Assembly (NCBI RefSeq): GCF_014076495.1
Contig: NZ_CP043575.1
Span: 620,001-684,000, forward strand
Origin: Comamonas koreensis
GTDB lineage: Bacteria > Pseudomonadota > Gammaproteobacteria > Burkholderiales > Burkholderiaceae_C
Direction of reading: 5' to 3'
DNA: 64,000 nucleotides
Under the pieces are notes generated by a model, which saw only the letters and a list, made by a program, of their open reading frames with translations, was not told the origin of the DNA and did no database searches. Position numbers and translations under genes: made by a program. Of the stretch, positions 9,313 to 18,539 are shown one piece after another; positions within the stretch are counted from its first letter, which is position 1; each line of letters starts with the position of its first letter.

Positions 9313-9548
9313 GTCTCTTCTCTTGGTGATGGCAAAGGATCAGTCTATCCAATGCCCCCCTGTGCCAGCCAGCTCTGCAGCATCACTTCTGCTATGCGCA
9401 TTGGAGCGATGCAGGCACCGCCGCTATGTCTCGGGATGCATGCCAGCCTTGCCGCAGCTTGGCTGGTATTGGGCTGTGCTGTGCCTACACTCGGAGCAGT
9501 GCTGGTCCGCCGTGGCAATACAGCGCATAAGAAATGGAGAGACATCAA

Positions 9549-10541
9549 ATGCAATGCAAGAAATTCATCGCCGGATTCGCTTTGGCCGCTTTGGCCGCTG
9601 TGGCAGTGACTGGAGTGCAGGCGGATGAGGGCCCGGGTGGCTACCCGAATAAGCCCATCCGCCTCGTTGTGCCTTTCCTGGCAGGCGGCGCCACCGACCA
9701 GATGGCGCGCGGTATGGCGCAGAAGCTGGCAGAGGCGCTGGGGCAGCCGGTGATCGTGGATAACAAGGCTGGCGCAGGCGGGAGTATCGGTGCCGAGGCT
9801 GTTGCCAATGCCCCCAAGGATGGCTACACGCTGCTGTACTCGACGATGGGGGTGTTGACCATCAATCCCAGCCTCTATCCCAACCTCAAATACGATCCGG
9901 CCACCAGCTTTGCGCCGGTGGGCCTGACGCATGTCACTGCCAACCTGCTGGTGGTGAATCCGCAGGTGCCCGCAAAATCGGTGGCCGAGCTGGTGGCGCT
10001 GGCGCGCAAGAAGCCGGGTGGGCTGAGTTTCAGCTCTGCGGGCAACGGCACCAGCAGCCACCTGTCGGGCGAGCTGTTCAAATCGATCGCCGGGGTGGAC
10101 ATGCAGCATGTTCCCTACAAGGGCAGCTCAGCCGGGCTTCCCGACCTGATTGCTGGGCGCATCGACATGACTTTCGATACCGCGTCGCTCTTTGGCGAGT
10201 ACACCAGGAGCGGCAAGCTGCGCCCGCTGGCGGTGACGTCACGTGAGCGCATGCCGGCCATGCCGGAGGTGCCGCCCATGGCTGAGACTGCAGGCTTCAA
10301 AGACTATGACGTCTCGCTGTGGCTGGGCGTTTTGGCGCCGGCCGGGACCTCTCCGGAGATCGTGTCCTACCTCAACCGTCAGTTGGTGAAGGTGATGCGC
10401 GAGCCGTCGATGGAAAATTCACTCAAACCCTACGGCATCCAGCCGCTGTACAGCAGCCCGCAGGAGTTTGCCAAGACCATCGCCCAAGACCGCAAGAAAT
10501 GGGAGGCGGTGGTCAAGTCGGCAAAAGTCCAGGCAGATTGA
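9549..10541 (+). CDS. Bug-family (TctC-like) periplasmic solute receptor, third copy
   Basis: A third Bug receptor, 330 residues. The signal peptide ends around GVQA, followed by YPNKPIRLVVPFLAGGATD and DNKAGAGGS. I chose ATG 9549 over the in-frame ATG 9534 because the latter's own bases (TGGAGA) make a ribosome-binding site about 8 bases ahead of 9549. It is transcribed alone, divergent from the crotonase. The close likeness to the 4143 product suggests duplication, with related ligands. Confidence 0.92.
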   Translation: MQCKKFIAGFALAALAAVAVTGVQADEGPGGYPNKPIRLVVPFLAGGATDQMARGMAQKLAEALGQPVIVDNKAGAGGSIGAEAVANAPKDGYTLLYSTMGVLTINPSLYPNLKYDPATSFAPVGLTHVTANLLVVNPQVPAKSVAELVALARKKPGGLSFSSAGNGTSSHLSGELFKSIAGVDMQHVPYKGSSAGLPDLIAGRIDMTFDTASLFGEYTRSGKLRPLAVTSRERMPAMPEVPPMAETAGFKDYDVSLWLGVLAPAGTSPEIVSYLNRQLVKVMREPSMENSLKPYGIQPLYSSPQEFAKTIAQDRKKWEAVVKSAKVQAD

Positions 10542-10682
10542 TCGGGACGCCTCGCGTCCGGTAGAAGAACCCCTGCTTTTTTTGTGAGCAAAGGAGCTTA
10601 CCAGCGCCTGCTGCATCTCAGCCATGCGCTTCACTTGCCGGCGTGAGGCATGGCTCCCAATGTGCATGCGCAGCTGCCTCCA

Positions 10683-12404
10683 TCACCCCCGTACCGCTGC
10701 CGCCCCCGCATACAACCCCCGCGTAAACGCCTCCTCAAACACCGAATACCCCGACCAGTCGCTGTGCGCAAAATGCAGGCGGCCGGTGCTCGGGGTGGGC
10801 AGGGCTTGGAGGCGTTCGCCGTTGATCCGCGCTGGGCGCTTGGCGCTGGTGGCGGGCTGGCCGATGCGGCTCAGCACGGTCTGGGTGCCGGGGCGGGGGA
10901 TGGCCATCGCGTGGCCATAGCGCATGACCTCGACGTGGGTGGTTTTTTCGTAGATGTCGGCGTGTGCGCGGGCGAGCGTCGCCAGGGTTTGGTCGCGGGC
11001 GGCTTCCCAAGTTTGGGCCAGCAGTTGCTGGCGGGCGCTGCGGGCGCTGGCGCCAGGCGCGTTGCCGCCCAAGGCGCGGTAGCAGGTCAGCACCGTGGGC
11101 AGCTGCTGCATGGCATTGAGGCGCTGGTGGCCGGCGTTGACGTAGCCCAGGCCGCCGTGGGCCACATCGTCGTACAGCACATTGTCCCAGGCCAGTTCGG
11201 CGCCGGGGCGGTCGCGCAGTGGGGCGCGGATATGCACATTGGTCACCTGCCAGGGTGCCCAATCCAATGCCTGCACGGCGGCGCGCAGAAAGTCGGGCGG
11301 GTCCTGCACCACATGGGCCGCGATAAAGGTCGGCAGCGCCACGATGCAGTGCGCAGCCTGCCAGCGCTCCATGCTTTGGCTCGCGTGGTTGAAGCTGTCG
11401 ATCTCCACGCCCTGGCGCGTCTCGGCGATCCGCATCACCGTGTGGCCGCTGTGCAGCCAGCCGGCGGCCTGCACCGGGGCGCTCAGCTGCTCGCTGAGCC
11501 AGCCATTGCCCTGCGGCCAGGTCAGCACGCTGTCATGCGCGTCGTCTGGCATGCCCGGGGCCTGAAAGCCGTGGCGGCTGGCAAAGTAGTGCAGGCCCGC
11601 CCAGGCCGATACCTGGGCGCAGCCGGCGCCAAAGTCGTCCTGGCAGGCATAGTCCAGATACCAGCGCAGGAGCGGGTCGTCCAGCTGGTGCTGGGCCAGC
11701 CAGGTGTCAAAAGGGATGGCATCCAGCGCCTGGTGGGCCGGGGCCAGGCCGCCTTGGGCCTGCCAGCTGCGCATCACCGGCATGCTGAAGGGCTGCGCGC
11801 GCATGGCGTCATCCACCAGCTGGGCAAAGCGCTGGTACTGGGCGATGGTGCTGGCGGCCACGTCCTGCGTGGGCAGCAGGCCTTCCTGCCATTCGCCATG
11901 GATAAAAAGGCGCTCCTGCGGGCTAAAGCACAGGTACTCGTCCTTGTACTGCCAGCGGCCGGCCAGGCGCTGGCGCACACCCAGTTCTTCCAGCAGATCC
12001 TGCACCTCGGGCGCGCTGTCGCCAGGTACCGGCAGGTAGTGGGCGCCCAAGGGGCAGCGCAGGCCCTGCACCGTGCCGCCACGGCTGTTGCCGCCGGCCT
12101 GGTCTTCCAGCTCCAGCAGGGCCACATCGCTGGCGCCAGCCAGCCGCAAGGCGCGGGCGGCCGATAGCGCGGCAATGCCGCCGCCGGTAATCAGCACCTG
12201 CACGCGGTGGGTTCGGCTGGGCGCGGGCAGCGGCAGGCCTTGCGCCAGGCGGTCGCGCATCGCATGGCCGCGCTCCCAGGCCTGGCCTACAAAGCCGCCC
12301 TGGATATGGGCGGCGCTGGTGCTGGGCGGTGCAGGCTTGCAGCTGGCCAGCGCGCTGCTACTGGCCAGCGCCGCGGCGCCCTTCAAGACGGAACGGCGTT
12401 GCAT
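10683..12404 (-). CDS. FAD-dependent amine-oxidase-like protein with TAT/lipoprotein signal
   Basis: A 573-residue flavoprotein. The N-terminus has RRSVLKG and then LASC, so it looks like a twin-arginine signal joined to a lipobox, predicting export of a folded, possibly lipid-anchored, enzyme. The dinucleotide motif GGGIAALSAARAL sits near residues 74-86, followed by ELEDQAGGNSRGG, typical of flavin amine oxidases. It starts 42 bp after the spermidine-synthase-like gene on the same strand and is probably its partner, for example oxidising a polyamine-like product in the periplasm. The substrate is unproven. Confidence 0.85.
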   Translation of the reverse strand: MQRRSVLKGAAALASSSALASCKPAPPSTSAAHIQGGFVGQAWERGHAMRDRLAQGLPLPAPSRTHRVQVLITGGGIAALSAARALRLAGASDVALLELEDQAGGNSRGGTVQGLRCPLGAHYLPVPGDSAPEVQDLLEELGVRQRLAGRWQYKDEYLCFSPQERLFIHGEWQEGLLPTQDVAASTIAQYQRFAQLVDDAMRAQPFSMPVMRSWQAQGGLAPAHQALDAIPFDTWLAQHQLDDPLLRWYLDYACQDDFGAGCAQVSAWAGLHYFASRHGFQAPGMPDDAHDSVLTWPQGNGWLSEQLSAPVQAAGWLHSGHTVMRIAETRQGVEIDSFNHASQSMERWQAAHCIVALPTFIAAHVVQDPPDFLRAAVQALDWAPWQVTNVHIRAPLRDRPGAELAWDNVLYDDVAHGGLGYVNAGHQRLNAMQQLPTVLTCYRALGGNAPGASARSARQQLLAQTWEAARDQTLATLARAHADIYEKTTHVEVMRYGHAMAIPRPGTQTVLSRIGQPATSAKRPARINGERLQALPTPSTGRLHFAHSDWSGYSVFEEAFTRGLYAGAAAVRG

Positions 12405-12446
12405 GGCTGTGCGGTCCGCAGTGGGCTGGGGTGGTAGGCCGTCATG

Positions 12447-14135
12447 TCAGTGCGCCACCTTGCCCCATTCGCGCTCATAGGTGTGTACCAGCACCTGGTT
12501 GGACAGGCGGTTCACCTCGGTCGGTACCCGTGCCATGTCGGGCGGGAAGTCAAACAACAGCGGCAGGCTGGGCAGGCTCAAAAAGCGCATGCCTTCGGGC
12601 AAGGTGGTCGGCAGGCTCCAAGGGCGGCGGCTGGCAATCACAAAGCCCCATTCGCCAAAGCTGGGCACATGGGCGTGGTAGGGCGTGGCCTGCATGCCCA
12701 CCGATTCGACGGTGGTCACCACGGTCCAGAAACTCTGGCGCGCAATCAGTGGCGACGTGGTCTGGATCACTGCAAAGCCGCTGGCCGCCAAATGCTGGCT
12801 CAGCATTGCGTAGAAGCTGTTGGTGAACAGCTTGCCCACCGCAAAATTGGTCGGATCGGGGAAGTCCACGATGATCACATCGAACACCTCGTCGGCCTTT
12901 TGCAGCCACTGGAAGGCATCGGCATTGATGATGTGCACCTTGGGGTCGTTCAAGGCATTGCTGTTGAGCGCCTGCATGCTCGGCACATTCTTGAACAGGT
13001 CGGTCATCTGCGGGTCCAGCTCGACCAGGGTCACCGATTCGACCGAGGGGTACTTGAGCACCTCGCGCACGGCCATGCCGTCGCCACCGCCAAACACCGC
13101 CACCTTGCGCGGCGCGCCAAAGCGGCTCATCACTGGGTGCACCAGGGCCTCGTGGTAGCGGTATTCATCGCTCTGGGCAAACTGCAGGTTGCCGTTCAGG
13201 TACAGGCGCGCGCCGCGCTTGCCCTGGGTCACCACAATGCGCTGGTAGGGCGTCGTGCGGGTCAGCACAATGGGCTCCTGGTAGAAGTGGTCCTCGGTCA
13301 GCGACGTCAGCCGCTCGGCGCCCACCAGGCCGCCCAGCAAGGCGACAATCACCAGGCCGCAGGCCAGCACATGGCTGCCAAAGCGGCGCAGCTCTTCTTT
13401 GAAGAGAAACAGCGCCCATACTGCTACCAGCGCATTGAGCAGGCCAAACACCAGTCCGGTGCGGATGAGGCCCAGGTGCGGCACCAGCAGAAGCGGGAAG
13501 GCCAGCGACACCGCCAGCGCGCCCAGGTAGTCAAAGGTCAGCACTTTCGATACCAGATCGCGCAGCACCACATTGCGCTTGAGGATGCGCATGACCAGCG
13601 GTATCTCCAGCCCCACCAGGGTGCCCACCACCAGCACCGTGCCATACAGCATCCAGTGGAAGGCGCTGGGCACATAGGCGTTGATGATGGACAGCACGGC
13701 AGGCAAGGCCCCGCCCACCAGCGCCACCATCAGCTCGATGCGCAGAAAATGCGCCGGCAGCTCGCGCACCAGGTAGCGCGACAGCCAGGAGCCGATGCCC
13801 ATCGCAAACAGATAGGTGCCGATGATGGTGGAGAACTGCAGCACCGAATCACCCAGCAGGTAGGACGCGAGCGCCGCTGCGGCCAGCTCGTACAAGAGGC
13901 CACAGGCCGCCACCACAAAGACGCTGAACAGCATCGCCACTTCCAGCGGGCTGGCGCGCCGCACGCCGCTTTCCGGCAGGGCGGCGTGGCCAAACTCCAG
14001 CGCGTGATCGCTGCCTAAAGCGCCATCGGGGCGCGGGCTGGGCGATGCTGGGGGGGAAGCGTTGGCAGAGGGGTTGTCAGGGCTGGAGGTCGACACGGGC
14101 GAACAGTGCAGGGACGGTGCCAGGCGCGCGGGCAC
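12447..14135 (-). CDS. Membrane-fused spermidine-synthase-like aminopropyltransferase
   Basis: A 562-residue protein in two parts. Residues about 65-270 hold several hydrophobic segments (for example MLFSVFVVAACGLLYELAA). The C-terminal half is a Rossmann methyltransferase-like domain of the spermidine synthase family with GGGDGMAVREVLK and DFPDPTNFAVGKLF. The soluble enzyme transfers aminopropyl from decarboxylated SAM; here no SAM decarboxylase gene is nearby. The first codon is a GTG followed by a Pro/Ser-rich low-complexity stretch, so the true start may lie further in. It is the third gene of a four-gene unit with DUF4178, DUF350 and a flavoprotein. Confidence 0.85.
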   Translation of the reverse strand: MPARLAPSLHCSPVSTSSPDNPSANASPPASPSPRPDGALGSDHALEFGHAALPESGVRRASPLEVAMLFSVFVVAACGLLYELAAAALASYLLGDSVLQFSTIIGTYLFAMGIGSWLSRYLVRELPAHFLRIELMVALVGGALPAVLSIINAYVPSAFHWMLYGTVLVVGTLVGLEIPLVMRILKRNVVLRDLVSKVLTFDYLGALAVSLAFPLLLVPHLGLIRTGLVFGLLNALVAVWALFLFKEELRRFGSHVLACGLVIVALLGGLVGAERLTSLTEDHFYQEPIVLTRTTPYQRIVVTQGKRGARLYLNGNLQFAQSDEYRYHEALVHPVMSRFGAPRKVAVFGGGDGMAVREVLKYPSVESVTLVELDPQMTDLFKNVPSMQALNSNALNDPKVHIINADAFQWLQKADEVFDVIIVDFPDPTNFAVGKLFTNSFYAMLSQHLAASGFAVIQTTSPLIARQSFWTVVTTVESVGMQATPYHAHVPSFGEWGFVIASRRPWSLPTTLPEGMRFLSLPSLPLLFDFPPDMARVPTEVNRLSNQVLVHTYEREWGKVAH

Positions 14136-14287
14136 CAGCAGCGTGGGCTAACAGGAAAAAAGGGCCAATCGCCCGCGCAGATGCCAGGCGCTGCAGCAGC
14201 GGCCATCCGTGGCCAACAGCGATCATCAACGGGCGACGGCGGTAGTGGCCATGCCAGCCGCAGCAGCTGGCGTGGCACGAACAGGCG

Positions 14288-14506
14288 CTAGCCGATGGCC
14301 GCTGCCACGATGATGCTGATGCCCAGGCTCATCGCCGCCACCACCACGCCCAGCGCGAGGTTCTGCTTTTCCACAATCTCGGCCCACATGTCCACGGGGG
14401 TGATCTTGTCGATGATCAGAAAGCACAGCCAGAAGACCACCACGCCCACCATGGCGAACAGGATGGAGCCAAAAAACGCCGCAGGGCGGAACCATTCCAA
14501 ATCCAT
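14288..14506 (-). CDS. DUF350 small membrane protein
   Basis: A 72-residue protein with two or three hydrophobic segments (FFGSILFAMVGVVVFWLCFL and the C-terminal GVVVAAMSLGISIIVAAAIG), matching DUF350, inner-membrane proteins of unknown function. ATG 14506 is preceded by AAGGAGAGAG. It lies 68 bp after DUF4178 and about 150 bp before the spermidine-synthase-like gene on the same strand. DUF350 genes often occur with DUF4178 and spermidine-synthase-like genes, so I infer a shared membrane process. Confidence 0.83.
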   Translation of the reverse strand: MDLEWFRPAAFFGSILFAMVGVVVFWLCFLIIDKITPVDMWAEIVEKQNLALGVVVAAMSLGISIIVAAAIG

Positions 14507-14574
14507 CACAACTCTCTCCTTCGTCAAATGCGCGCCCGGGTTGGGCTCTGCGCAGTGCTGTTGCCAGCCATTGT

Positions 14575-16134
14575 TTATTTGTGGCTGCCGCCGGAGCTGT
14601 AGCCACCCCAGGAACCGCTCGACGACCGGCCGCTGCCCGTGCTGGTGCTGCACTTGCTCACATAGGTCGGGTCGGCGGCCAGTTTGCGCCGCTCCAGCGC
14701 AGTATCGCAGCCCTTGGGCCACAACCAGATCAGCAAAAAGAACAGCAGGAACAGCCCAATGATGATGGGCATGCAGCCCAGCTTGGGCACCGTAAAGCTG
14801 CTGGTCTCGGGCTTGAACAGCGCCAGCTGGTCGCTCATGCCAAAGGCGGCTGCGACCGACTCGGGCGTCATCTTGCGGCCCAGCGACCAGCTCAGCTCGC
14901 GCGCGCTTTGCTCCAGGTTCAGCAGCTGCGCGCCATCCTTGCCACGGGCAAAGTCCACATTGTCGGTCTTGTCGCCCCGGGCCACCGGCCAGTAGAACTC
15001 GCCCAGCACATAGGTGGTCTCGGCGCGGTAGCGCGATTGCAGCTGGTAGGTCTGCTGCTTCCAGGTCGCCGTGCTGCGCCCTGCGCGGTAGTCGGGCGCG
15101 CCGGTCAGCGTCTTGACCAGGCTCCAGCCTTCGCTGCTGTTGACCAGAAACTGGAAGCCCTGCTGGCTGTGGTAGAGCAGGTACTCATCCCAGCCAAAGT
15201 ACTCGTCGTCATCGGGTTCGATCCCCATGCGGTGCTGAAAGCCCACCAACTGCCATTTGCTGCCGGCCAGCGTCGCTATCTTGCCCAGCGGCACCAGGGG
15301 CTTGACCGGGTCTTTCTGCATCGCCGCGCGCAGCTCGCCGCCAATGCCTTGCGAGACATCGATGAGCGAGCCGCAGCTCGGGCAGGTGAGGGCCTGGGTC
15401 GTGTCCAGCTTGATGTCGACACGCGCCGCGCAGCGCGGGCAGTTGAAGTGCCGGCCCTGGTCCTTTTTGGTGGACGTGGGCCGCAGCCCTGCAATCTTGA
15501 GCGAGCCCAGCAGCACCGGCGCGCCCAGGTAGACGGCAGGGGGCTGCTCGCTGTAGTCGATGGACAGCACCTTGTCGTCTTCGGTGCGCAGCTCCACCAC
15601 GGTAAAGGGCTTGCCCAGCTCGGGCTGGTGCGGCATCTCGCCCTCGGCCGCCATCAGCTGGGCCAGCACCACGCTGGTCACGCTGTACTGCACGCCGCTG
15701 ATCGCAATGCGCTGGCCCGGCTGCCAGCGGTCGGCGGGGGGCAGGTTCTTGGTGGGGGCCTGGCTCGCGCGGCTCAGCACAAACTGGCCGTTGTCCTCGC
15801 TGATGACGGCGGTCTCGCCGCTGTCGCCCAGTGCCAGCCATTCGTTCCAGCTGCCGGTCTCCCCCTTGTACTGCAGCCGGCCCACCAGGCGAAAGCCCTC
15901 CGGCTTGCCCTGGCTGCCCTTGGCAAACTGGCCGGTCTGGTTCAGCTTGAGCGGGCTGTAGTCGTTGAAGACCTCGGCCATCTTGCCGATGCGCTTCAAG
16001 ATATCGCCATTGCGCACGATGGAGCTGTGGCAATACGGGCAGACGGCGAAGGCGGACTGGGCGCTGGCAAATTCCACAGGCGCACCGCAACCCGGGCAGG
16101 GTGCCGTATAGCTGCGTTGCTGGTCCGTCGTCAT
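14575..16134 (-). CDS. DUF4178 protein with two zinc ribbons and a C-terminal membrane helix
   Basis: The 519-residue product carries two CxxC...CxxC zinc ribbons: CPGC/CPYC at about 13-35 and CPRC/CPSC near 235-258. Each is followed by a DUF4178-type beta-rich domain (for example LVGRLQYKG...GSWNEWLAL and LVGFQHRMG...YFGWDEYLLY). A membrane helix (MPIIIGLFLLFFLLIWLWP) and a Ser/Gly-rich tail end the protein, so most of it faces one side of the inner membrane. It is the first gene of the reverse-strand four-gene unit. Function is unknown. Confidence 0.82.
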   Translation of the reverse strand: MTTDQQRSYTAPCPGCGAPVEFASAQSAFAVCPYCHSSIVRNGDILKRIGKMAEVFNDYSPLKLNQTGQFAKGSQGKPEGFRLVGRLQYKGETGSWNEWLALGDSGETAVISEDNGQFVLSRASQAPTKNLPPADRWQPGQRIAISGVQYSVTSVVLAQLMAAEGEMPHQPELGKPFTVVELRTEDDKVLSIDYSEQPPAVYLGAPVLLGSLKIAGLRPTSTKKDQGRHFNCPRCAARVDIKLDTTQALTCPSCGSLIDVSQGIGGELRAAMQKDPVKPLVPLGKIATLAGSKWQLVGFQHRMGIEPDDDEYFGWDEYLLYHSQQGFQFLVNSSEGWSLVKTLTGAPDYRAGRSTATWKQQTYQLQSRYRAETTYVLGEFYWPVARGDKTDNVDFARGKDGAQLLNLEQSARELSWSLGRKMTPESVAAAFGMSDQLALFKPETSSFTVPKLGCMPIIIGLFLLFFLLIWLWPKGCDTALERRKLAADPTYVSKCSTSTGSGRSSSGSWGGYSSGGSHK

Positions 16135-16486
16135 AGGTCGTCTGGCTTGTTATGGAGGTGTTATTACGTCGCCCGGTCGGCAACCGCACCGCATCATAGC
16201 GCAGGCCTTGGCGCGCGGGCCGCCTGCCCGTGACGGCAGGCATTGCGCTGACCTATGCTGTTTTTAGCGAGGATTCATTGGCCTTTGCCATTGCTAATAA
16301 ATATCATTTACAGCACTGTCATTGATTTAGGGCCGCTAACACGACCCAGCAAACCAAAGGTTTGCGGTTGAGACTAGGCGCCAAGCCGCAGACAGTACAG
16401 TAGTACGGCAAGGCTTGGCGCGGCCGGCCAGGCAACGACGTATCAAGGGTTGTGTTAGTGGCCCTCATTGCAAGAAAGAGCCCGCC
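16135..16486. other. Intergenic region between divergent DUF4178 and DUF2061 genes
   Basis: About 350 bp without a gene. The stretch around 16255-16325 is noticeably AT-rich (TAATAAATATCATTTAC) for this genome and is the likely place for the divergent promoters. I see no convincing -35/-10 pair, RNA gene or repeat. Confidence 0.5.
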
Positions 16487-16750
16487 ATGTCCTCCCTCCG
16501 CCGCAGCCTGCAGAACAACCGCCAAACCCTCAAAAAGACCGCCAGCTACTACCTGATCCACATCACGGTGGCCGCGATGGTGGCCTATGCTGTCACCGGC
16601 AACCTGATTGCCTCGCTCACGTTGAGCTTGCTCGAGCCCACGGTGCAGGCCTTTGCCTTTTTCTTCCATGAAAAGGCCTGGCAGCGCTGGAATGCGCGCT
16701 CGGCTGCCGTGCCTGCCGAAGCGCAAGCAGCCTGGCGCACCACCTCCTGA
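16487..16750 (+). CDS. DUF2061 small membrane protein
   Basis: An 87-residue protein with the DUF2061 pattern: a basic N-terminus, then KKTASYYLIHITVAAMVAYAVTG and a second hydrophobic segment reaching FFFHEKAWQR. Two membrane segments are predicted. ATG 16487 fits best because it follows AAGAAAGAG by a few bases and begins the recognisable domain. DUF2061 function is unknown; family members are small inner-membrane proteins. It is divergent from DUF4178 and precedes a small lipoprotein gene. Confidence 0.82.
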   Translation: MSSLRRSLQNNRQTLKKTASYYLIHITVAAMVAYAVTGNLIASLTLSLLEPTVQAFAFFFHEKAWQRWNARSAAVPAEAQAAWRTTS

Positions 16751-16806
16751 CAGGACCGACGGGATGTGAGACAGTAGCGCATTGCCGCTACCTACAGGAT
16801 GCCTCC

Positions 16807-17106
16807 ATGACCCCCTCCATCTTGCGCAAGTCTTTGCCCCTGGCCGCCTGGCCCGCCCTGTGCGTGGCCGTGCTGGCCTTGCAGGGCTGCGATGTGGTGG
16901 CGCCCATTGGCAGCAATGCGGTGCTGTCGGACCAGGTGATCGCCGAGAAAACCGCCAACTACTTCAGCAGCACCGAGGCCCATGTGCAGGTCTTTGGCTT
17001 TGACCGCCAGCGCGAATCGACGCGCTACCAGGCGAGCTTTCAGGGCAACAAGTACAACTGCTCGATCTATATGAACCAGGTGCGCTGCGACCCAGCCGCA
17101 CAGTAA
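16807..17106 (+). CDS. Small putative lipoprotein
   Basis: A 99-residue protein with a signal sequence ending in the lipobox LQGC (cysteine near residue 28), so it should be lipid-anchored in the cell envelope. The mature part of about 70 residues contains two further cysteines (NCSIYMNQVRC), possibly disulfide-bonded. I do not recognise the family. The gene ends exactly where the convergent M23-like gene ends. Confidence 0.7.
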   Translation: MTPSILRKSLPLAAWPALCVAVLALQGCDVVAPIGSNAVLSDQVIAEKTANYFSSTEAHVQVFGFDRQRESTRYQASFQGNKYNCSIYMNQVRCDPAAQ

Positions 17107-17895
17107 TTAGCTGCGCAGCGCCTCATCATCGGCGCGCAGCAGCGGCGCCGGGTTGGGGAAGATGTCTTGCCAGACCGGCGCAAAGGCCTGCTCGCCGACA
17201 CCGGGCGCGTCGCTGAAGTCGGGCAGGCGCAACAGGCACAGCTGCAAGTGCAGATGGGGCAGCCACCAGCCGTTCTCTGCAAAGTCGCCCAGGCGGGCAA
17301 ACTCGGTACCTGCGGCAATCTGATCGCCCGGCTGCCAGCGCCGGGCCGATGCATGGCTCAGATGTCCCCAGATGCTGAAAAACTGAGGGTGTGCAGGGCC
17401 CTGGTGGCACAGCACCAGCATGCCGCCATAGTCCAGCCGGATATCACGCACCTCCGCAACCACCACCTCTGCGGCCAGCGGCAGCCGCAGCGCGGTGCCT
17501 GCGGGCGCAAACAGGTCCAAGCCCAGGTGGCAGTCGCGCATCGCGCCCGCCAGGCGGGTGGATGCGTAGTTGCTGCTTTGGTAGACGCAGCGCTGCTCCA
17601 TCCAGTGGCCCACACCCATCTCAAACCCCTGGCGCTGCTGCAGGTCCTCATAGGCGCGGATGGCGCTCTCGCGGTCCATGCTGGCGCTGGCGGCGGCCAC
17701 GGCCGAATCCGGGCTGCGGAAATCGATATGGCCCATGCGCGCCTGTGCCAGGCCGGGCAGCAGCCCACTCCAGCTGCCGCGCTGCTGCGCCACCCAGGCA
17801 TGGAAGGCGGCGGCCTCCGGCACGGCGCTGAGGCCGCTGTGGTGGCGCGCAATGGCATCGGCGATGGGGTCGGTCTGTTTGTCTGGGGTGGTCAT
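17107..17895 (-). CDS. M23 (LytM-like) metallopeptidase-domain protein without signal peptide
   Basis: A 262-residue protein whose C-terminal half is an M23 fold. The zinc set looks complete: H123 and D127 in DCHLGLDLFAP, H178 in IWGHLSH and H214-x-H216 in LPHLHLQL. No signal peptide or membrane segment is visible, which is odd for a peptidoglycan hydrolase. The HLGLDLFAPAGT wording is closest in my memory to M23-like domains found inside large aminotransferase fusions, so a role on a small cytoplasmic substrate is possible. It overlaps the PaiB-like gene by 4 bp and is the last gene of the operon. Confidence 0.75.
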   Translation of the reverse strand: MTTPDKQTDPIADAIARHHSGLSAVPEAAAFHAWVAQQRGSWSGLLPGLAQARMGHIDFRSPDSAVAAASASMDRESAIRAYEDLQQRQGFEMGVGHWMEQRCVYQSSNYASTRLAGAMRDCHLGLDLFAPAGTALRLPLAAEVVVAEVRDIRLDYGGMLVLCHQGPAHPQFFSIWGHLSHASARRWQPGDQIAAGTEFARLGDFAENGWWLPHLHLQLCLLRLPDFSDAPGVGEQAFAPVWQDIFPNPAPLLRADDEALRS

Positions 17896-18527
17896 GGTTG
17901 TTGGAGTTGGCAGTGCTGCTCTATGGTATCGGCCAGCGCATGCTGGTTCTGCTCGCGCAGGCGCTCGACGGCGCCGCGCATGTCGGCCGGGCGTTCGTCC
18001 TGGCCGAGCTTGAACTTGGCTTCACAGCGCACCACCGGCATCTCATAGCCCACAATGCCGGGCAGGCGCCGCTCCATGCCGCCGGGGCCCAGCTCGCTGC
18101 TGTCCCAGGGGCAGCGGCGGCCACGCTCCATATGGCCTACCAGGTCCTGCAGGTGGGCGACGAGTTCATCTTCTTCGAGCATGCGCGGCGTGCCATGCAG
18201 GTGCACTACCTGAAAGCCCCAGGTCGGCGCGCTGTCGCGCTGCGGGTAGTTGGGGTACCAGGACGGCGAGATATAGCCGCCCGGGTCCATCAGGATGGCG
18301 ATGCTCGGCAGCCCTTGGCGCAGAAAGCGCACATGGTCGCTGGCCGATGCCACGTGCGAGACCACGGTGCCCAGTGCGCCACGCGTGGTGTCGAGCCGGA
18401 ACACCGGGTGGGACAGCGCCACGCCTTCGCTGTGCGGCGTGACCAGGGTGCCCAGCACCACGCGGTCGACCAGCTCCTTGATCTGCGCGGGCTGCTGGGG
18501 TTGGTAATAGGGTTTGGTGTAGAGCAT
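17892..18527 (-). CDS. PaiB-like FMN-binding protein
   Basis: The 211-residue product has the split-barrel FMN-binding fold of the PaiB family (called FMN-binding negative transcriptional regulator): MLYTKPYYQP at the start, GTLVTPHSEGVALSHPVF, SPSWYPNYP and GFQVVHLHG. Length fits the family. Whether it regulates genes or is a flavin enzyme is unsettled for most members. It lies 12 bp after the amidase and overlaps the M23-like gene (ATGA). Confidence 0.85.
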   Translation of the reverse strand: MLYTKPYYQPQQPAQIKELVDRVVLGTLVTPHSEGVALSHPVFRLDTTRGALGTVVSHVASASDHVRFLRQGLPSIAILMDPGGYISPSWYPNYPQRDSAPTWGFQVVHLHGTPRMLEEDELVAHLQDLVGHMERGRRCPWDSSELGPGGMERRLPGIVGYEMPVVRCEAKFKLGQDERPADMRGAVERLREQNQHALADTIEQHCQLQQP

Positions 18528-18539
18528 AGGGGTCTGGAA

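Noticed and set aside
10545..10559. GGACGC/GCGTCC hairpin after the third Bug gene
   Set aside because: The stem is perfect but the T run is about 15 bases away, so it is not a convincing terminator.
10650..12167. 505-codon open frame on the forward strand
   Set aside because: Antisense to the flavoprotein gene with no recognisable motif.
14581..16233. 550-codon open frame on the forward strand
   Set aside because: Antisense to DUF4178, Ala/Arg/His-rich, no ribosome-binding site or domain.
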